A stretch of DNA of 11,500 nt, taken from positions 1-11,500 of the forward strand of contig JACROM010000107.1 of NCBI GenBank assembly GCA_016214445.1. The letters run 5' to 3'. The position numbers and the translations under genes were made by a program. The stretch comes from Microcaldota archaeon. GTDB taxonomy: Archaea > Micrarchaeota > Micrarchaeia > Norongarragalinales > Norongarragalinaceae. Below are positions 7,501 to 11,500 of this stretch, piece by piece (within the stretch, counting starts at the first letter, position 1; the number at the start of each line of letters is the position of its first letter). Under the pieces are notes generated by a model. The model made no database searches, was not told the origin of the DNA, and saw only the letters and a program-made list of their open reading frames with translations.

Positions 7501-10078
7501 CCTAAATAGTGCTCAAATAACCTACATAATTAATACCTCCTCCCCGTCCACGCCTTCTCCTTCGCCAACGCCCTCGCCCACTCCAACCCCCGCGCCTGCA
7601 CCGGACATTATAATCTACAATCCTCTGAACAACAGCCTCTTGCGATCAAATGAGCTTTACTTGAATGTACAGACAAACTTGAACGCGTCTTGCTACTACC
7701 AACTCGTGCGATGCGGCCAAGCCTGCGAGGAAGCCAACTATACGCTAATGCAGAATGACCGCGACCCGAACAGCGGCAATACCCGCCACTGGACCTATCC
7801 CTATCCCAGACTCTTCACTACTAATTCCAGCGAGTTTTACAGGTTTTCAGTGAATTGCACCGCCGCAGGGGGTGGTTCGTCGTTAAACAGTACGGTATTT
7901 TACGTTAACACCACCGACGTCGGGCCGCCATGGATGTCACTCAATTACATAGACTTGGGCGAGGTTCAGCCTGGCGGGAACATAACCATAACCGCGTGGG
8001 TTCAAGATGACACTAGTGTTGACGCAAGTGGGGTGAGCTTCGCCAGGGCGCAAATAAACTATTCCAATGGCTCAAACGTTGCTGTAATAGACTTATTTGA
8101 TGACGGCTTGCATTACGACGGAGGCGCTAATGATTCGGCATACGCCAACGTCTGGAGCACGGGCGAGCGAGCAGACTATCGCCTTTCTCTGTCTGCCGGA
8201 GACAACGCTGGAAACAACTATAGTGGGGGTTTCTCCGAGTTTTCAACGATAATGCCGGAAACAAATAAAGTATTATTGATGAATGGAACTATCCGCTACG
8301 CCTCGTACAACTTCTCTTACTCCCACGCAAGGGCTCTTTCCAACAACAGCTACCAGTTTGACACCTTCTCCCCTTTCTCCACTTCCTACGACCTCATCAT
8401 TCCGCCTTATTCGTTGTTATCAAGTCACAAGGCGATAGTGTGGGAACAGGCTTATTCGGGGCTAGATGAGCGAATGCAACAGAAGCTTATGCGGTACCTA
8501 AACTCTGGCGGGAAACTGTTTATTTCCGGGCAGGACGTGAGCGGCTACAACGATTTTTACACCAACTACCTGCGCGCCATACACGTGCAAGATGACACCG
8601 ACCTGTATGCATTGAACGGCACTTCAAGCGATGTTATCTCCGACGGTTTGAACATAAGGATTTCAGGCGGTAGCGGCGCCAGCAACCAAAACTGGCCGAG
8701 CGAAATAGACCCCTTGAGTGGCGCGGTGTCGATATTTCAATACGACAGGAACGCCACGCGGCCGATCGAGATTCGCGCTGAACCGGAAGCGTACTATAAA
8801 AACGCGAGTTCAGAATTTCCAGTAGTGCTGTCAAGCGGATCTGGCGGGGTGCGCTACGACAATGGCACTTTCAAGACGGTCTACTTGTCTTTCGGTTTTG
8901 AGGCAATAGCTGACGCTGCAGACAGGAACGCGCTGATGGGCAGAATAATGAACTGGTTCTATCCCGTGCCGAACGTTTCAATAACGAGCCCTGCAAACAC
9001 GACGTACGACCAACAAACGTTGCTCTTTTCTGCGGCTTCAACTTCGCCAGCTTCCGTCATCAGGTATTCTTTTGACTGGCAGGCAAGCGCAACTGCCTGC
9101 GCAAACTGCAGCGGTTTCAACATCATAACCGCTGTTCCAGATGGTTTCCACAGTTTTTCCGCGCTCGCTGAGAACGAGCTCGCTAAAACAAGCAACCAGA
9201 CTATTTACTTCGCGGTAGACACCGCGCCGCCGTTAATTCTTATAGCGAACCCTCAAAACGCGTCGTACAACCGCCAGACAATCCCGTTTGACTTCGCTAT
9301 TACCGACTCTGTCGTCGGGACACGGTGGGCGGTTTACAGCGTTGACGGCGGCCAAAACGTTACGCTACCATTAGAAGGAAGTTTGCGCTATTTTACTGCA
9401 AATCTTTCTGTCAGCGTCTCCAATCTACGCTACCACAATATTACAGTCTACGCGAACGATTCCTTGGGCCACTATTCACAACAAACGATATTCTTTACCC
9501 TCTACTTAGCGCCGCCGACGTATAACGGCACCGTTGTCAGCCCTTCGTCCCCTCAAAACTACTCTCTTAACCAGACATATCGCTTTAATTCCAGCTGGGT
9601 TGGCGAAGCGGCCAACGTTTCGCTCGAGCTCGACGGCGTCAATCACTCCGCCGCGGGACTCGGTTCAGTTTTTTCCGCCGTTGTCAACCGTTCCCCGGCA
9701 GCAGGAGTGCACAACTACTCTTGGCATGTTTTCGACTCCGCTGGCAACTACAACCGGACGCAGACCGAAACGTATACCGTAAACAAAGCGAACCCAGACG
9801 TGCGTATATACCTGAACGGCACAGTGCAAAACCTCTCGTCTGAATTCCCCGCTACGATAAACGTCACCTATTACGACGGAGTCACCGACCAGCACTTAGT
9901 GTCTTCTTCCACAAACGCGACGTTGAACGGCTCATTTTTTACACCCGACCAGCTTGGAGCATGGTACTTCGCTTATGGAACGGAAGAAAGTCAGGGACGC
10001 GACGCCGCCCCAATACTACAGCATAACAACGCTCCAAAGCCCGCTTTATCACGCGCCGAACGCAACCTACTGGCTTAA
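4538..10078 (+). CDS. giant secreted zinc metalloprotease, N-terminal part (frame broken near its end)
   Basis: A 1846-aa frame with GTG start. Residues 1-23 are a signal peptide, probably cut after Val-Tyr-Ala. Residues ~50-205 resemble the FTP/PepSY propeptide of thermolysin/fungalysin-type enzymes. The gluzincin catalytic domain is at ~300-525: HEYTH at 377-381 and a third zinc ligand, Glu403, in HEGAADY. Residues ~537-658 are a P-domain (IGDLAVTLVSP, GNWTLSVYD). Residues ~670-999 are beta-rich and unassigned. A Pro/Thr/Ser linker spans 1000-1022, then two beta modules to ~1238, a GATase1-like domain at ~1239-1474 (LNSGGKLFISGQDVSGY), and Ig-like modules at ~1476-1560, 1561-1657, 1658-1748 and 1749 onward. 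Asn-X-Ser/Thr sequons are abundant throughout, as in glycosylated archaeal surface proteins. From about residue 1810 the frame loses sense; the true continuation is in the +1 frame ending at 11423. Likely an extracellular, self-processed protease; substrate unknown. Confidence 0.93.
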   Translation: MRVFRFIVILAVCSLLLPAFVYAGKNDAFAVRDVQVLSVKEYADGSTEVVETTENGVHKRKYFSGLSESPDMLSGYRLPSEKVSAGGFDYGYSAQYYRGVPVYGAHTTNVAKNGKLVLVDSREYPDVSPSNSVVLSSQEASALFEKEAGAPPKTSSLVVMPLERENGFDYRFAWKIEFPFVLEKMAELTYFLDAQTGRVLKRENNTLSSTVSGYVTGSVYPKYPSRPAQDVAIAYENVSAGGNNTTTNSSGAFTVTGLSGNVTLYSGLGGPFASVENAAQARSNHSVNLAVPAAHNWSWNESDRSYRKEETNVFYHTNLVRGFFLGFNVTEMNFQMLATVAYPDYCNAYASGGTRIVFFGAGGGCEATSLGSDIIYHEYTHNVILTLYRGVGITNSEYWAVHEGAADYVAATITNDSMIGEEIFPSPIRYLNNTLRYSNRTGEPHDDGRIFAGALWNLSAAIGSNLTTMLLVSAMRMHGQSFSDYASNMIVADDDNANLTDGTPHLRQLCAEFHSNRGINSPFCVAQPPANTAQAAYYIRAAVPVRDYNTSSVSINVPQNQSGSIRLLRTFVNITHTWIGDLAVTLVSPNNTQIVLHRYSGGSADNLVRWYENESASASGTLDYLINQSPAGNWTLSVYDGAGADEGRINEFRLLFYLDDVTATPSPSPANDTLSISTGERNFPTSSTDTQTVGLSFVRVSSGLGSAFDFGSARTDVFYYITDNATAGSGSTGTIFYPRSDGYFAPYYAPNSNATATYLTTLPYFSLTSRLYLRAYNSSAQCPTLGPVVNGTDLSINQSLASNRIRLAAPVTLGPSNVSGQMSQWYAYHITNGNGANLSIDASYVNVACSSGVFIYNLEEGYNGYVEEVASGSAGVAYNTTHNFVNYTYGPRTADIQFTSGGISYGQTDPTGAKTIWIPEYTNTAETSLGAFAFDVSYGDQATPRFSSATGPATAGYAYAYTASGADWTTSVEAGFVSPRGSVLASILLNSAQITYIINTSSPSTPSPSPTPSPTPTPAPAPDIIIYNPLNNSLLRSNELYLNVQTNLNASCYYQLVRCGQACEEANYTLMQNDRDPNSGNTRHWTYPYPRLFTTNSSEFYRFSVNCTAAGGGSSLNSTVFYVNTTDVGPPWMSLNYIDLGEVQPGGNITITAWVQDDTSVDASGVSFARAQINYSNGSNVAVIDLFDDGLHYDGGANDSAYANVWSTGERADYRLSLSAGDNAGNNYSGGFSEFSTIMPETNKVLLMNGTIRYASYNFSYSHARALSNNSYQFDTFSPFSTSYDLIIPPYSLLSSHKAIVWEQAYSGLDERMQQKLMRYLNSGGKLFISGQDVSGYNDFYTNYLRAIHVQDDTDLYALNGTSSDVISDGLNIRISGGSGASNQNWPSEIDPLSGAVSIFQYDRNATRPIEIRAEPEAYYKNASSEFPVVLSSGSGGVRYDNGTFKTVYLSFGFEAIADAADRNALMGRIMNWFYPVPNVSITSPANTTYDQQTLLFSAASTSPASVIRYSFDWQASATACANCSGFNIITAVPDGFHSFSALAENELAKTSNQTIYFAVDTAPPLILIANPQNASYNRQTIPFDFAITDSVVGTRWAVYSVDGGQNVTLPLEGSLRYFTANLSVSVSNLRYHNITVYANDSLGHYSQQTIFFTLYLAPPTYNGTVVSPSSPQNYSLNQTYRFNSSWVGEAANVSLELDGVNHSAAGLGSVFSAVVNRSPAAGVHNYSWHVFDSAGNYNRTQTETYTVNKANPDVRIYLNGTVQNLSSEFPATINVTYYDGVTDQHLVSSSTNATLNGSFFTPDQLGAWYFAYGTEESQGRDAAPILQHNNAPKPALSRAERNLLA
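7535..7603 (+). repeat. Pro/Thr/Ser-rich linker
   Basis: This segment encodes residues 1000-1022, mostly alternating Pro with Ser, Thr or Ala. It separates the N-terminal protease half from the C-terminal modules. Shorter examples occur at about 6527-6547 (TPSPSPA) and 10727-10757 (QPVPTPTPAPS). Such segments act as extended, often glycosylated spacers on surface proteins. Confidence 0.8.
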
Positions 10079-11423
10079 CGTTACTTGGAGAGACAGCTTC
10101 AACCTCAGCGCGGGCTATCTTGAATTTGACGGTTCAGTCCGCCAGTCTTCCGGGAGCTTGTGCGAAGTTGCGGCTGACACCAACCACGCGTACGAGCGCA
10201 CGTCTTCATGCTATTACTGGAACGCGCTCTACGACTTGAGTCCAGGCGCCTACCGCTACCGTTGGTTCGCGAATGACACGACTGGCAATGGAAACACCAC
10301 TCCTTATTACGAAATTGAACTCCGCATCAACGCCTCCTCTTCAAACAACCAGACGATTCCTATAAGGGCAAACGAAACGATAACCGCAGTTGTTTCCAAT
10401 GAAACCTCCATAACCTTCAATTCTTCCTCGGCAGCGAACGCCACCTTTAACAACGTTTCCATCATCGTGGCCCAAAACGTTCCTTCGGCAGTTTCAGCGC
10501 TGTCCGCCTACGAGGTCAACATCACCTCCAACGCGTCCATGGAGCTGTGCTTCAACTATTCTTCGTTCCTTAACAACATGCAGGAGGAAACTTTTGCGGT
10601 CTACGAGTACAACCGTTCTTCAAACTCATGGGTTAACATAACGTCTTCCCGCAACACAACTTCGAAGGTTGTTTGCGGCAGGATTGTTTCCGCCCAGACT
10701 CCTTACATGCTGGCGGCCCAACCGCAGCCTGTTCCAACGCCCACTCCGGCGCCTTCCGGCGGAAGTTCGGGCGGCGGCGGTTCTTCAGGAGGTGGCGGAG
10801 GCGGCGGGGCTGTTGCAGCAGGCGGTGGCGGCGGTTCGGTTTCGTCTTCTTCCGGTGCAACCGGCGGCGGGGGAGGCGGCGGTTCCGGCAAGGACGTGTT
10901 CGTCTTCTACGACCTGCCGAAGCAATTAAAGATCGACCTGTCGAAGCAGGAAAAGAGCGAAGTGATAATCTCATCCTACTATACCGGTTATCTGCGCTAC
11001 CTTAACATCACTTTGCTGGGCATACCTCGGGAATGGTATGATGTTGTAGCGCCCAAGGTGGTTACGCCCATAAGCAACACTTCGTTCGGGATAGAGTGGA
11101 AAATCCCCTCCGATGCAACAGGAACTTATCCGGTAAAACTGGACTTGCGCGGCGTCGGGACCAAAACCGCCGGGATAATCAACGCCTCCTATGAGTTCGA
11201 GCTCATGTTGCCTCCGGCGCAGCCTTCCAAGCCTTCGCTAAATGTGCAGAAGGCGGGTGTTCCTGTTGCAGTAGCTTCCGAGCAGGTTGAGGCTGCGGAG
11301 GAACCGGTTTCGCCGCAGACCGGTTTGGTTGTAGTTGTTTCGGACCCGAAGCAGGCGGCGCTGGCTGTGGGGGTATTGTTGCTTTTGGCAGCTGCCGTGT
11401 GGTTCTTCAAGCTGAGGAAGTAG
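9954..11423 (+). CDS. C-terminal part of the giant surface protease, in the +1 frame, with membrane anchor
   Basis: A 489-aa open frame whose first ~20 residues overlap the upstream frame out of phase; its nominal TTG start lacks a ribosome binding site and a signal peptide. From about PPQYYSITTLQSP onward it is a natural continuation: an Ig-like module to ~125, a beta module of the type EETFAVYEYNRSSNSW to ~260, a P/T linker, a poly-Gly/Ser linker (10758-10889), a beta domain of ~100 residues beginning VFVFYDLPKQ, and a transmembrane helix at ~468-485 followed by KLRK. It shares the dense N-glycosylation sequons and style of the upstream frame. It supplies the C-terminal anchor that the upstream frame lacks. 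I therefore read it as part of one protein of about 2294 aa rather than a separate gene. Independent expression after the break is possible but unsupported. Confidence 0.85.
   Translation: MEHGTSLMERKKVRDATPPQYYSITTLQSPLYHAPNATYWLNVTWRDSFNLSAGYLEFDGSVRQSSGSLCEVAADTNHAYERTSSCYYWNALYDLSPGAYRYRWFANDTTGNGNTTPYYEIELRINASSSNNQTIPIRANETITAVVSNETSITFNSSSAANATFNNVSIIVAQNVPSAVSALSAYEVNITSNASMELCFNYSSFLNNMQEETFAVYEYNRSSNSWVNITSSRNTTSKVVCGRIVSAQTPYMLAAQPQPVPTPTPAPSGGSSGGGGSSGGGGGGGAVAAGGGGGSVSSSSGATGGGGGGGSGKDVFVFYDLPKQLKIDLSKQEKSEVIISSYYTGYLRYLNITLLGIPREWYDVVAPKVVTPISNTSFGIEWKIPSDATGTYPVKLDLRGVGTKTAGIINASYEFELMLPPAQPSKPSLNVQKAGVPVAVASEQVEAAEEPVSPQTGLVVVVSDPKQAALAVGVLLLLAAAVWFFKLRK
9963..10012 (+). other. 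frame break in the giant surface protein gene
   Basis: Coherent protein sequence passes from the 4538 frame (up to about WYFAYGTE) to the frame one base later (from about PPQYYSITT). One surplus base, or a two-base loss, in this interval explains it. The CCCC run at 10008-10011 is one candidate; dropping one C joins the frames as ...RDAAQYYSITT. The exact base cannot be fixed by reading. Sequencing or assembly error, a recent mutation, or a programmed shift are all possible, in that order of likelihood. Confidence 0.8.
10758..10889 (+). repeat. glycine/serine-rich low-complexity repeat
   Basis: Repeated GGC/GGA/GGT codons encode several runs of four to seven glycines separated by Ser, Ala and Val. 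It links the P/T-rich segment to the membrane-proximal domain. This DNA is slippage-prone, so length variation between strains would be expected. Confidence 0.85.
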
Positions 11424-11500
11424 GCCGCTTCCGGGAGTCGTCGTGTTTCGGGAACGCTACGGTGGTTTTAGGGGGTGACCGCTTCCAAAGTAATGCACTA
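11424..11500. other. gene-free end of window
   Basis: There are 77 bases after the stop of the surface protein. CCGCTTCC occurs twice (about 11426 and 11480). No gene start, hairpin of note or clear T-rich terminator is visible, except a short TTTT at about 11466. Confidence 0.4.

Noticed and set aside
9954..10078. Programmed +1 frameshift signal
   Set aside because: No recognised slippery heptamer with stop codon and stimulatory structure is evident at the junction, and the out-of-phase frame stays open to 10078. An indel is the simpler explanation.
10703..10891. Pro-rich minus-strand open frame
   Set aside because: It is the complement of the Gly-rich linker codons; the composition comes entirely from the plus-strand repeat.
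11312..11420. Sortase-type LPxTG signal at the C-terminus
   Set aside because: SPQTG lies 33-37 residues from the end, before a hydrophobic helix and basic tail, which resembles a sorting signal. The Leu is missing and polar SDPKQ interrupts the hydrophobic stretch, so a plain membrane anchor is the simpler reading.

Overview
The window is archaeal chromosomal DNA. It carries an archaeal-type aspartyl-tRNA synthetase, archaeal Spt5, a SecE/Sec61-gamma subunit and an archaeal FtsZ, together with TATA-like promoter elements at archaeal spacing. The small overlapping genes, the presence of FtsZ, and a giant Asn-glycosylation-rich, Ig-like surface protein with P/T/S and poly-Gly linkers suggest a DPANN-type or euryarchaeal lineage. 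That placement is inference; the sequence does not fix the phylum.

Layout. Positions 1-390 hold no convincing gene. They contain an unusual cluster of short hairpins (184-362), lying just downstream of the aspS stop. Positions 391-3444 form a minus-strand operon read ftsZ > secE > spt5 > aspS, with gaps or overlaps of only a few bases. It joins cell division, protein translocation, transcription elongation and tRNA charging. A 120-bp divergent promoter region follows. From 3565 to 4460 there are three overlapping plus-strand genes: a 75-aa DUF1858 CxxC redox protein, a 92-aa two-helix membrane protein of unknown function, and a macro-domain (ADP-ribose-type) protein.

From 4538 to 11423 lies one giant secreted protein gene that the sequence splits into two reading frames near 9963-10012. 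The first frame (1846 aa) has a signal peptide, an FTP/PepSY-type propeptide, a HEXXH zinc metalloprotease, a P-domain, unassigned beta-rich modules, a GATase1-like domain and Ig-like modules. The second frame supplies another Ig-like module, a Gly-rich linker, a membrane-proximal beta domain and a C-terminal membrane anchor. Joined by a one-base correction they give a coherent protein of about 2294 aa.

Most notable points: (1) a run of four perfect hairpins sharing a CAAA...TTTG outer stem, with compensatory changes in the inner stem and a repeat period of about 27-30 nt, enclosed by an 11-bp inverted repeat; (2) the frame break in an otherwise intact giant surface protease; (3) AspRS residues that match the non-discriminating type, predicting tRNA-dependent Asn synthesis; (4) a small membrane gene embedded between and overlapping two neighbours. 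I see no CRISPR array, IS element, tRNA or rRNA.
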